Of a DNA stretch of 24,212 nucleotides, positions 13,557 through 20,313 are shown in pieces. Numbering within the stretch: the first letter of the stretch is position 1; the number at the start of each line of letters is the position of its first letter. Origin of the DNA: a virus; the IMG/VR virus record IMGVR_UViG_3300032236_000211, positions 1-24,212 of that record, one strand, 5' to 3'. Made by a program: the position numbers and the translations under genes. The notes under the pieces were generated by a model. That model did not search any database and had not been told where the DNA came from. It saw nothing but the letters and a program-made list of their open reading frames with translations.

Positions 13557-14090
13557 TTTGAACCTGTCCTACTGCGTTATGAATTGCGACTAACCAATCA
13601 ATCATAGGTGCGGGTTGGTTATCGGTTTCTTCAATAGTCCAACCAAATTCCTTAGCACAAAAATAATAAACAAATTGATCGTCAGGATAGGTTAGATCGG
13701 GATGCCTTTCGTGGCCCTCCAACGACTCCTTTAGCCGTTGGACTTGTCTAAAGGGCTATCGGGATTCGATTCGTTTTCAGGTGTTTTTGCAAAATTAGGG
13801 AACAAAATTTCTTGGGCTTTATTTGCTTCAATAGCGAGCGCATCATAATCAGCAATTTCAAGTTCGCCAATAGATGAAATTCGAATTGATGGCAAAACTA
13901 GATCAAGAGTCCAATCTTTAACCAAGAAAGCAATTAAGCCTTCGGTCATATCTAGACTCTGAATTAAAGCGTTATCTTGTTCAGATAAAGATGCCCAAAC
14001 CTTTTTGCGGTCTTTGTGGCGCATCTCTGTTGCATCGCGTAGCGTAACTTCTGCCTTAGATTTAGGCAGAATCATTTTTGTATCAGGCAT
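13543..14090 (-). CDS. Tail assembly chaperone, long form made by -1 frameshift
   Basis: Reading the first chaperone frame from 14090 to the slippery heptamer and then shifting -1 at 13749 gives a 182-residue fusion ending at 13543. The extension of 68 residues begins RQVQRLKESLEGHERHPDLT and continues with QFVYYFCAKEFGWTIEETDN and APMIDWLVAIHNAVG, typical of the second (T-like) chaperone domain. The extension frame is closed by a TAG just before the slip site and has no good start of its own, except a TTG close to AAAGGAG. Long and short forms usually act together to load tail tube protein on the tape measure. The frameshift is inferred from the sequence, not measured. Confidence 0.82.
13731..14090 (-). 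CDS. Tail assembly chaperone, short form
   Basis: The 119-residue protein begins MPDTKMILPKSKAEVTLRDA and is helical, with VWASLSEQDNALIQSLD and a C-terminal EANKAQEILFPNF, then a disordered ESNPDSPLDKSNG tail. It lies between the major tail protein and the tape measure, the usual place for the G-type chaperone. AAGGA lies five bases before the ATG at 14090; the longer frame would run through the inverted repeat at 14125-14161. Its last ten codons contain the CCCTTTA slip site used for the long form. Confidence 0.8.
   Translation of the reverse strand: MPDTKMILPKSKAEVTLRDATEMRHKDRKKVWASLSEQDNALIQSLDMTEGLIAFLVKDWTLDLVLPSIRISSIGELEIADYDALAIEANKAQEILFPNFAKTPENESNPDSPLDKSNG
13749..13755 (-). promoter_or_regulatory. 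-1 ribosomal slippery heptamer CCCTTTA
   Basis: In the chaperone reading frame the codons are CCT TTA preceded by C, giving a canonical X-XXY-YYZ heptamer (C CCT TTA). After a -1 slip the tRNAs re-pair on CCC TTT and reading continues AGA CAA GTC into a frame open for 68 codons. The -1 frame has TAG immediately upstream and the 0 frame stops 16 bases downstream of the heptamer. Confidence 0.82.
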
Positions 14091-14124
14091 TGCTTTCCTT
14101 CCATCCGCGCCTTCTCTGTGTAGG

Positions 14125-14161
14125 GTCGATAGGGAGTGGGAAGGCGGCACTCCCTACCGAC
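14125..14161. repeat. Inverted repeat between major tail protein and chaperone genes
   Basis: GTCG-A-TAGGGAGTG (14125-14138) pairs with CACTCCCTA-C-CGAC (14148-14161): 13 pairs with one mismatch around a 9-base loop. It lies 12 bases after the major tail protein stop on the minus strand and has no U-run. It probably lowers transcription beyond the tail protein gene or protects its mRNA 3' end. The effect is inferred. Confidence 0.65.
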
Positions 14162-14172
14162 ATCTTATCGGG

Positions 14173-15159
14173 TTATGCGTATGTACCCGAAGCCTTTGCG
14201 TTCTGTAATGTCCATTTGATAGGTGAGTAACCTGATGTAGCACCTGCATCTGTGGTGTTACCTTGGGCATTTAGATCGATTTCGATTTCTACAAAGTCCT
14301 TTGAGCGATCAATCATTGCCGCTACATAAGCACCCTTTGTTACAGTTGCTTGGATTTGAGTAGCAGTTGATCCTGTACCTTGCGACCAGTTAATTGTGAT
14401 TGCAGGTTGGGTATTTGTAAGGAATCGGGTTAATTCAGTATCAGCTTCCATTAGGAAACGAATCTTGCCCTTAACCTCTAAAGCACCTACGAATACTGAG
14501 TAAGGATTCTTGGTGTTAGAAATACCAAAGATAGGTGTAACAGGGCGAGTCATATCTATATTGCCTTCAACTGAGTTTGTGATTTGTGTGCCACCGATTG
14601 TTACGGTTGCAATCCAAGTTGGGGTAGGCAATACGGTTGAGAATGATGGGGTTGGGGTTGAAGCAGTTGCAGAAGCGTAGCCTGTTCCCTTTGCATCGTA
14701 ATCAAGTAGTCCGTCTGATGTAAATTTTAGAGATACATCGTGAATTTGAATACCTGCGTATGCGCGAACATTTGCGGCATAAAAATCGGTAAGTGTGTAA
14801 GCAACAGGTTGAGCATCTGATCCTGTTCCTGTTGCGTTCTTTAGCGAGATCGCGTGGGTGTATGGGGCTGATGCACCTGTTGTGGTTACATCGCCAAGCA
14901 ATCCTGCAAGTGAGTATCCGAAGGTGTCTGCAAATACAGGGCCACCAAAATCAAATGTTGAGTAGGTACGGCCTTGGATGTAGTTGTAGTTCTTTACAAG
15001 GCTACCGCGTAGGCCCTCATCGTATAACTCGCCAATTAGATCAACAGGCTTTAACTTTGATGCAGTAACAGGGATGAAGTCCGTTGGTGTAACGGCAGTT
15101 CCCTTTGTCGCTTCCTTAGCGATGCCGAGGTACGAGCGGTGGGTATTTTGTACGGACAT
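14173..15159 (-). CDS. Major tail (tube) protein
   Basis: The 328-residue protein begins SVQNTHRSYLGIAKEATKGT, followed by AVTPTDFIPV, the classical start of siphovirus tail tube proteins of actinophages (LGIAKE-x-T-x-GTAV). It is beta-rich, with PVFADTFGYSLAGLLG and a central EGNIDMTRPVTPIFG. The C-terminal part (about 255-328) ends in YSPIKWTLQNAKASG. It polymerises into the tail tube. The start couples to the 55-residue gene as TAATG with GGAG upstream. A stem-loop follows the stop. Confidence 0.9.
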   Translation of the reverse strand: MSVQNTHRSYLGIAKEATKGTAVTPTDFIPVTASKLKPVDLIGELYDEGLRGSLVKNYNYIQGRTYSTFDFGGPVFADTFGYSLAGLLGDVTTTGASAPYTHAISLKNATGTGSDAQPVAYTLTDFYAANVRAYAGIQIHDVSLKFTSDGLLDYDAKGTGYASATASTPTPSFSTVLPTPTWIATVTIGGTQITNSVEGNIDMTRPVTPIFGISNTKNPYSVFVGALEVKGKIRFLMEADTELTRFLTNTQPAITINWSQGTGSTATQIQATVTKGAYVAAMIDRSKDFVEIEIDLNAQGNTTDAGATSGYSPIKWTLQNAKASGTYA

Positions 15160-15326
15160 TATTCACTCTCCTGCGTTGGTGTAGGTGTTGGTGCAACTTG
15201 GGTGGTTGCTGAAACATCAGGTGCGCTGAAATTATCAGGCGCATCAAAACTATCTCCGGGCTTAACGGTTACTGCGATGGTTGGAAATACGCGCTCATCG
15301 CTTCCCTTGTATGTGTATTTAGCCAT
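15159..15326 (-). CDS. Small protein upstream of the tail tube gene (55 aa)
   Basis: The ATG at 15326 opens 55 codons: MAKYTYKGSDERVFPTIAVT, then VKPGDSFDAPDNF, and a Thr/Pro-rich tail. This short beta domain is often found just before the major tail protein in actinophages, as far as I recall; a tail or connector role is inferred from position. GGGAG lies four bases before the ATG and TAATG couples it to the tail tube gene. Low Met content and a good start site support a real gene. Confidence 0.75.
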   Translation of the reverse strand: MAKYTYKGSDERVFPTIAVTVKPGDSFDAPDNFSAPDVSATTQVAPTPTPTQESE

Positions 15327-15334
15327 TTTTCTCC

Positions 15335-15826
15335 CTAGGCTTGGATCATTTGGGTAACATCAAAACGAACTACCGCCCAAGTTTCAGTAGCGTTACCATC
15401 ACTCGAAGTAGGCTCTCCGTAGGATGTATCAATGCGTGGTTCTGCGCCTTGCCAAACTAGCGTTCCTGAATCATCACCAAAACGGTGATCTGAACGAATA
15501 CGATCTTTTAGATTATCAATTACATTATCAAAATTATCCATAGCATCTTCGGCATTGTTTTCCATTGAGTGATGGAATAGTTGAATCGCTATCTGATAAT
15601 CAACACGCTTCCAACCGCTATGTGCGCCACCTACGGCAATTCTTTCTTCGCGCTCAGATTCAATAAAGATAACTGCGGCGCAACGATTTTTATCCGATGG
15701 TAGGGCATTAACTTGAAAGTTAATACGCTTTGGAAATGATGTAAATACTTGATTGATGCCATCTACCTTTGGCGGTTGAATAAAGTCTGCAATGGTAGAA
15801 CGCGCTTGTTTGCGACCAACTGCCAT
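15335..15826 (-). CDS. Tail terminator-like protein
   Basis: The 163-residue protein has an alpha/beta pattern with KRINFQVNALPSDKNRCAAV, then IFIESEREERIAVGG and YQIAIQLFHHS, a central helix (MDNFDNVIDNLKDRIRSD) and a final beta strand (TWAVVRFDVTQM). This matches the layout of siphovirus tail terminators that cap the tube at the head end. It sits between the head-tail adaptor and tail tube genes, the expected place. Start TAATG-coupled to the adaptor. Sequence identity within this family is low, so the call is partly positional. Confidence 0.72.
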   Translation of the reverse strand: MAVGRKQARSTIADFIQPPKVDGINQVFTSFPKRINFQVNALPSDKNRCAAVIFIESEREERIAVGGAHSGWKRVDYQIAIQLFHHSMENNAEDAMDNFDNVIDNLKDRIRSDHRFGDDSGTLVWQGAEPRIDTSYGEPTSSDGNATETWAVVRFDVTQMIQA

Positions 15827-16719
15827 TATCTAACCCTTCTATAAGGTAATAGCAACTGTTCTGCTAAAAGTATATCCTCGCCTAACTTTTCTTTGCCGGG
15901 TACTGTTGGGCCTGCGCTTGTAGAGATAGACATAACCATCGAGTTATCACCACGAACTTTTAGAAAAGCGGTTGTAACAAGGATTGCGGCCTCTTTGATT
16001 GCAGGTGGTAGAGCTGAGATAGAAATACCTGTTGCGTGATTATTAACCAACGCAGATGTAAGTGGAATTGTGGTTGATCCAAATGTGTAAGTTGATGCTA
16101 CGGTTACAAACTCACTTGAGTAGCCGTCATAAATCTTTAGTGTTAATCCTGCGGTGATTCCTGTACCATCAGCAACGGTTAGGCTTGTTTGTCCTGCAGT
16201 TGCGGTAACGATAGTGGTGTTTGCGTAGCCTGCTACATAGGTGTATTTGATGTAGGTTTCAACGCGTGGTGATGTTGGAAAACCAAATTGAAGCGCGCCT
16301 TGAGATGAATAAGTTAAAGATAGATTTGCATAAGGCACGATGATCTCTGAATCTTCGATCCAAGCAACTGAGCAATCGCTTAGGGTTTGAAGCTGAGTTG
16401 ATGGGTTGCCATACTGAAAAGATGTAAGCGCAATAATTGGGTTGTAGCGTGGGTGAAGGCGAATAGTGCCGTCAGCGTTAATGCGTGTGCGTTGTTGCTC
16501 TTGTTCGGTTGTAGCGGCTAGAACTTGGTTGCAATAGGTATCAATCCAAGATGAAGCGCGAGCAATTACATTGGATAATTCGGCATCCTGAACATCAGGG
16601 TCTTGCGAATTAAAAACTAGGTTATCTATATCAATCGCGGTAGGCGCGTTCTTAAACTCATCTAGGGTTAGATATGGGGTTGAGAACTGATGCGTTGTAC
16701 CTGTGTATGCGTTACCCAT
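15826..16719 (-). CDS. Head-tail adaptor with beta-rich insertion
   Basis: The 297-residue protein has an HK97 gp6-like N-terminal helical part (LSNVIARASSWIDTYCNQVL, about residues 48-67). A region of beta strands (about 85-175) follows, with LHPRYNPIIALTSFQYG. Residues about 168-235 (TATAGQTSLTVADGTGITAG and following) look like an inserted beta domain, and the C-terminal helix ALPPAIKEAAILVTTAFLKV closes the fold. It forms the ring between portal and tail. It is long compared with usual gp6-like proteins because of the insertion. The start overlaps the zinc-ribbon protein by eight bases. Confidence 0.72.
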   Translation of the reverse strand: MGNAYTGTTHQFSTPYLTLDEFKNAPTAIDIDNLVFNSQDPDVQDAELSNVIARASSWIDTYCNQVLAATTEQEQQRTRINADGTIRLHPRYNPIIALTSFQYGNPSTQLQTLSDCSVAWIEDSEIIVPYANLSLTYSSQGALQFGFPTSPRVETYIKYTYVAGYANTTIVTATAGQTSLTVADGTGITAGLTLKIYDGYSSEFVTVASTYTFGSTTIPLTSALVNNHATGISISALPPAIKEAAILVTTAFLKVRGDNSMVMSISTSAGPTVPGKEKLGEDILLAEQLLLPYRRVR

Positions 16720-16975
16720 TTATTTCCCCACACTTTCCGCATTTCTTAAAAAATGATCCAAACCCGCACTTTTGGCAGGTATATCCGACTTGTGAAGGAT
16801 TTGCTAATACGCCTGATGCGCTCGCAATTCCCAAGCCCTCTTGTTTTAATTTTCTAACTAGCTTTGGATCGCTAACATTAAACAATCCATCTTTGCCAGC
16901 CTTTAATACTCTTTCGCCCTTTGAAGTATTTACGCCAAGTTCGCGCATACCTTTTGGGCCAATCATCTTTGGCAT
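16712..16975 (-). CDS. Head-region protein with C-terminal zinc ribbon (87 aa)
   Basis: The 87-residue protein starts MPKMIGPKGMRELGVNTSKG and ends with a zinc ribbon, C67-x2-C70 and C79-x2-C82. A proximal helical part (DPKLVRKLKQEGLGIA) precedes it. AAGGAGGG stands six bases before the ATG at 16975; the longer frame would start inside the stem-loop at 16999-17024. It follows the capsid gene and overlaps the adaptor gene. A role at the capsid or head-tail joint is likely from position; nothing more is known. Confidence 0.75.
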   Translation of the reverse strand: MPKMIGPKGMRELGVNTSKGERVLKAGKDGLFNVSDPKLVRKLKQEGLGIASASGVLANPSQVGYTCQKCGFGSFFKKCGKCGEING

Positions 16976-16998
16976 TGCAATCCCTCCTTCTAGTGCAA

Positions 16999-17024
16999 AG
17001 AGGGGCAGGTTTCCCCACCCCTCT
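16999..17024 (-). terminator. Stem-loop after the major capsid gene
   Basis: AGAGGGG (16999-17005) and CCCCTCT (17018-17024) pair around a 12-base loop that can form a few extra pairs. On the minus strand it follows the capsid stop by 15 bases and is succeeded by TTGCA rather than a U-run, so it probably reduces rather than ends transcription, giving more capsid than downstream protein. Confidence 0.55.
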
Positions 17025-17038
17025 CGCAATTAACCAAT

Positions 17039-18697
17039 TTATGCGTTCACGATTCCTGAAACGACACCATTCCAAGCAGGTGCGTAGCAGAAGAATGTTC
17101 CACGGAAATAGGTTGAGAATTCGTAGGCGAATTGTGTAACAGGCCATTGAATACCCATATAGTCTTGAACCATAACATTTGCCCAAACATCTGATACCTC
17201 TGTATCAGGAATTGGCAATGTGTAGGAAAGAACAGGTGCAACACCTTGTGGAAGCCAAGGATGAACAACAAGATCAACGAGCTTTCCGGTGATTTCGTTG
17301 TGTAGTGCGCCAATAACTGCGCCGCCTACATAATCGCCTGTATCTGTTTGTGAAAGATTTAGACGGTAGTTAGCGGTTGAGCCGTTCTTGATTGAGTCAG
17401 AAAGTTGCTTACGATCTGCACCGTTTAGCAAGATTTCATCAGGATCACCCTTAACTGAATCGTATAGACCTGAGAATACCTTTTGGAATTCTACGCCCGG
17501 ATTAGAGGTTGAGAATGAGGTGTTAATATCATTAACATAACCTGAGTTTGGACCAAGAACGGTGGCAAGAATTCCATCGTATCCTGTTGCGTAAGCAGAA
17601 GTATCTGCGTTAGCGCGAGCGGCTGTGATTGTGCTTGCAGTTGAATACACAAGGATATCGCCACCGCTTACTGTTGATGAACCAACAACATAAGCAGTAT
17701 TTGACTTAAATGTTCCAACATACTTAGCGTTTGCAGTACCAGTTGTTGTACCAACATACACATTGTAACCAAGTGCGCCTGTGATATCGGCAACTTGAAT
17801 CTTTAGAACTTGTGATGAAGGTGTTGATGATTGAACTGTTGAAACAATAGACTCACCAAAACCTGATGAAGAAATACCAGCATCGGCAGTTACATATACA
17901 TAGTATGTGTTGTTAGCGATTGCGGTTGTTCCTGTTGGTGCTGAAACAGAAGATAGAGTTACTGTTGGTGCGGTTAGCGCGCCTGAGTAACCTGATGCAG
18001 TTCCACGGCTCATTAGCATCATTCTTTCTTCCATTAGCATTGTTGCGTAAAGGGTAGAAGTTGATGATAGTTGGCGTAGGTCTTGGTATCCCAAACCTGA
18101 GAAGTTAGCATCGAATGATACTGAGTCAGATAGTGAGTATGAGTTGTAAGGTAGAACTAGGTCATCTGCTGAGTATGAAATCTTTGGACCGCGTTCAAAG
18201 TTAATTGAACCAAATGCGGTTGTTGTAGATTCTGTTATGCCCGGCCAAATGTTTCCTTGTCCGCCCGTGCCTGTACCTGTGTAACCTGTGATGCGCTTTA
18301 CACGGTGTGAAGTACCTACTCCGCGCTTACGAACGATCTTGTTGCGTAGAGGAGTTGGGCGAGGTGTTAGAAGTTTTGCAGGTGCTTCCAAGTCGAAAGC
18401 GGCAAAAGATGTTGAAAGTGGAGATGTTAGGGAAATATCCTTAACAATGTCTGCACTTGCGGTGCGTTGTGCGGCTAGAGCCGCGTTCAATGAACCAACC
18501 GCATCAGGTGATAGCGACTTGTTAGCTACAAGTGCTTCGATTTGTGCGGCAGGATCAACTGTTGGTGCTTGACCCGGTGTTGTTGAAGGGTTTGAGAAAG
18601 ACTTGTTAAGTTCTCCAAGATATTGTTCTTGAAGTTCTGCGGCTTTCTTTGGCTTCACATCACCGAATAGGTCTGTTGCTTTAGGCATCTGTGCCAT
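17039..18697 (-). CDS. HK97-fold major capsid protein with Ig/FN3-like insertion
   Basis: The 552-residue protein has an N-terminal helical/disordered delta-like region (1-95, with PKATDLFGDV and QEQYLGELNKSF), then an HK97-type core: TPLRNKIVRKRG near 115 and the long helix TLYATMLMEERMMLMSRG at 215-232. Residues about 241-365 form an insertion (APTVTLSSVS, then YYVYVTADAG and GYNVYVGTTTGTANA) with the alternating strands of a fibronectin-III/Ig-like domain. The capsid core resumes with YDGILATVLG (about 373) and ends with AYEFSTYFRGTFFCYAPAWNG. AAGGAAAA lies nine bases before the ATG. Insertions like this usually project from the capsid surface. Confidence 0.85.
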   Translation of the reverse strand: MAQMPKATDLFGDVKPKKAAELQEQYLGELNKSFSNPSTTPGQAPTVDPAAQIEALVANKSLSPDAVGSLNAALAAQRTASADIVKDISLTSPLSTSFAAFDLEAPAKLLTPRPTPLRNKIVRKRGVGTSHRVKRITGYTGTGTGGQGNIWPGITESTTTAFGSINFERGPKISYSADDLVLPYNSYSLSDSVSFDANFSGLGYQDLRQLSSTSTLYATMLMEERMMLMSRGTASGYSGALTAPTVTLSSVSAPTGTTAIANNTYYVYVTADAGISSSGFGESIVSTVQSSTPSSQVLKIQVADITGALGYNVYVGTTTGTANAKYVGTFKSNTAYVVGSSTVSGGDILVYSTASTITAARANADTSAYATGYDGILATVLGPNSGYVNDINTSFSTSNPGVEFQKVFSGLYDSVKGDPDEILLNGADRKQLSDSIKNGSTANYRLNLSQTDTGDYVGGAVIGALHNEITGKLVDLVVHPWLPQGVAPVLSYTLPIPDTEVSDVWANVMVQDYMGIQWPVTQFAYEFSTYFRGTFFCYAPAWNGVVSGIVNA

Positions 18698-18723
18698 AAG
18701 TATTTTCCTTTTCGTTAAGTGTG

Positions 18724-20304
18724 TTATTCGTTGTCGTTCGCAATAGGGAGGCCGCCTTTAGTGGAAAATTCCGCGTAAAGTGCTTGGTATCCCTTGCGAA
18801 GAACAGGATCGGTTGTTGCATCAGCCTTAGCCTTATATGTTGCGGCCTTGACTAGATATTCATTTGATTGTGCGCCTGAGATTACTGCGGTGCGCTTTGG
18901 GCCACCTGCAACACTCTTAGACAATGCCGTTGCTAGTTCGGTTTCAAGTTTTACTGACTTCTCTAGAGCAGACTCTTTTTCTGCCTTTAGTGAAGCAATC
19001 TCAGCTTCAACCGATTTCATAGCACTCTTAACGGCTTCTTCGATAATGGCTTCAACGCCCTTATCATCTGAGGTTTCACCCTCAGAAACTTCGGTAACTT
19101 CTGCAACTTCGGCAGGAGTTTCTGCTTCAACAGGTGCTTCTGCTTCGGCTTCGGTAGCAACTTCATCTGCTTCAACAGATTTAACTGATCCAGCACCCTG
19201 TTCAGGTGTAACGATCTGAGCAGTTGTTACATTTGCAGGTGCAACCATTGGATTAACATTTGATCCGCTTGGTGGGAGAACCTTGTCTAGTCCGTGTGTA
19301 GCACCGACATTGTGGCATCCGCACTCTAAGCACTTTGCGGTATCTGCTTGAACAGATTTTGCGGCCATATATGAACATCCCTTGCACATCTTGGTATCGC
19401 AACCCTTACAAGCCTTGCATCCATCGCATCCGCAATCAGCGCAAGAATCTTCGTGATCGCAATCGCCCTTAACAACTTCTGCGCCAGCAGATAGTTCAAT
19501 AGTGTTTAGATCAGGTGCGACAACTTCGCCTTCTGAAACTTCACCTTCGTACCAGTTGCGTAGGTGCTTTAGAGCATCCATTAGGCTTTCGATTGAATCG
19601 CGCTCGCTATTGTCGGCTGAGATTTCTCCCGCTTCAACAATGATTAAGTCTGCAATAGCCTTAACTGCGGTGTCGAATAGTGCTTGGTCAAACTTCACGG
19701 TATCAGGAGTCAAAGACTTAGCCAATTCCGTGATTTGCTTTATTTTATCCATCTTTGACCCTTTCTTAGTGGTCTTAATAACATCGCTAGGTAGCGGTGC
19801 TTTGTATTCGTGAAGTTCCTCAACTTGAACTAGAGATGATTCTCCTTCAACACTCTTTGCCATAATTAACTTCGCGTTTGGGTTGGCGGGCCGATCGACT
19901 AAAGAAACTTCGATGATCTGCCCATCAATGATGCGACCATTAACTGCCTTGGTATCGCGTACAACGCGTGGAGATTTAATACCTATTGAGAATCCTTTAA
20001 GAACTCCTGCCTCCACTTTCTTAACCGAAACAGGATCAACGACAAGAGCAGAAATGTAATGACCATCGCTTTTCGCTTCATATTCTTTTGCAACTCCCGC
20101 CGCAATGTTTGAATGTTGTTCGCGGATATTTCCGCCTGACTTAAACCATTGTGGCATAGCGGTATCTAGCCAAGCAGGATCGCAGATTTGCTGATCCATA
20201 TCAATAGAATCATCGGTTGCCTTACCATAAACGGTAAGTGTGCCGTCTGAGTGCTTATCTGCCTTGATTAACTCTGCATACGCATAAGTAAAATCAGTTG
20301 CCAT
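18724..20304 (-). CDS. Prohead protease fused to Cys-rich and scaffold-like regions
   Basis: The 526-residue protein has a prohead-protease domain (about 1-165) with H64 (REQHSN), S106 (LKGFSIGI) and EVSLVDRPANPNA at 132-144, the family's conserved block. A helical spacer follows (186-255), then a region with twelve Cys between 282 and 330. An Ala/Glu-rich low-complexity stretch (about 375-410) comes next. A coiled coil (420-465) and a helical C-terminus (485-515) make a scaffold-like end. Protease and scaffold fusions are known in tailed phages; the Cys-rich part is not something I expect here. M185 at 19752 has AAAGGG in front, so a separately translated scaffold is possible. GGAG precedes the ATG. 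Confidence 0.82.
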   Translation of the reverse strand: MATDFTYAYAELIKADKHSDGTLTVYGKATDDSIDMDQQICDPAWLDTAMPQWFKSGGNIREQHSNIAAGVAKEYEAKSDGHYISALVVDPVSVKKVEAGVLKGFSIGIKSPRVVRDTKAVNGRIIDGQIIEVSLVDRPANPNAKLIMAKSVEGESSLVQVEELHEYKAPLPSDVIKTTKKGSKMDKIKQITELAKSLTPDTVKFDQALFDTAVKAIADLIIVEAGEISADNSERDSIESLMDALKHLRNWYEGEVSEGEVVAPDLNTIELSAGAEVVKGDCDHEDSCADCGCDGCKACKGCDTKMCKGCSYMAAKSVQADTAKCLECGCHNVGATHGLDKVLPPSGSNVNPMVAPANVTTAQIVTPEQGAGSVKSVEADEVATEAEAEAPVEAETPAEVAEVTEVSEGETSDDKGVEAIIEEAVKSAMKSVEAEIASLKAEKESALEKSVKLETELATALSKSVAGGPKRTAVISGAQSNEYLVKAATYKAKADATTDPVLRKGYQALYAEFSTKGGLPIANDNE

Positions 20305-20313
20305 TGTTTCTCC

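Noticed and set aside
16878-17186. Minus-strand frame of 102 codons overlapping the capsid end and the zinc-ribbon gene
   Set aside because: It spans two well-supported genes in another frame, crosses the stem-loop and has no domain.
18794-19219. Plus-strand open frame of 141 codons, Ala/Ser/Thr-rich
   Set aside because: It mirrors the Ala/Glu-rich scaffold region of the protease gene on the other strand; low-complexity composition explains its length.
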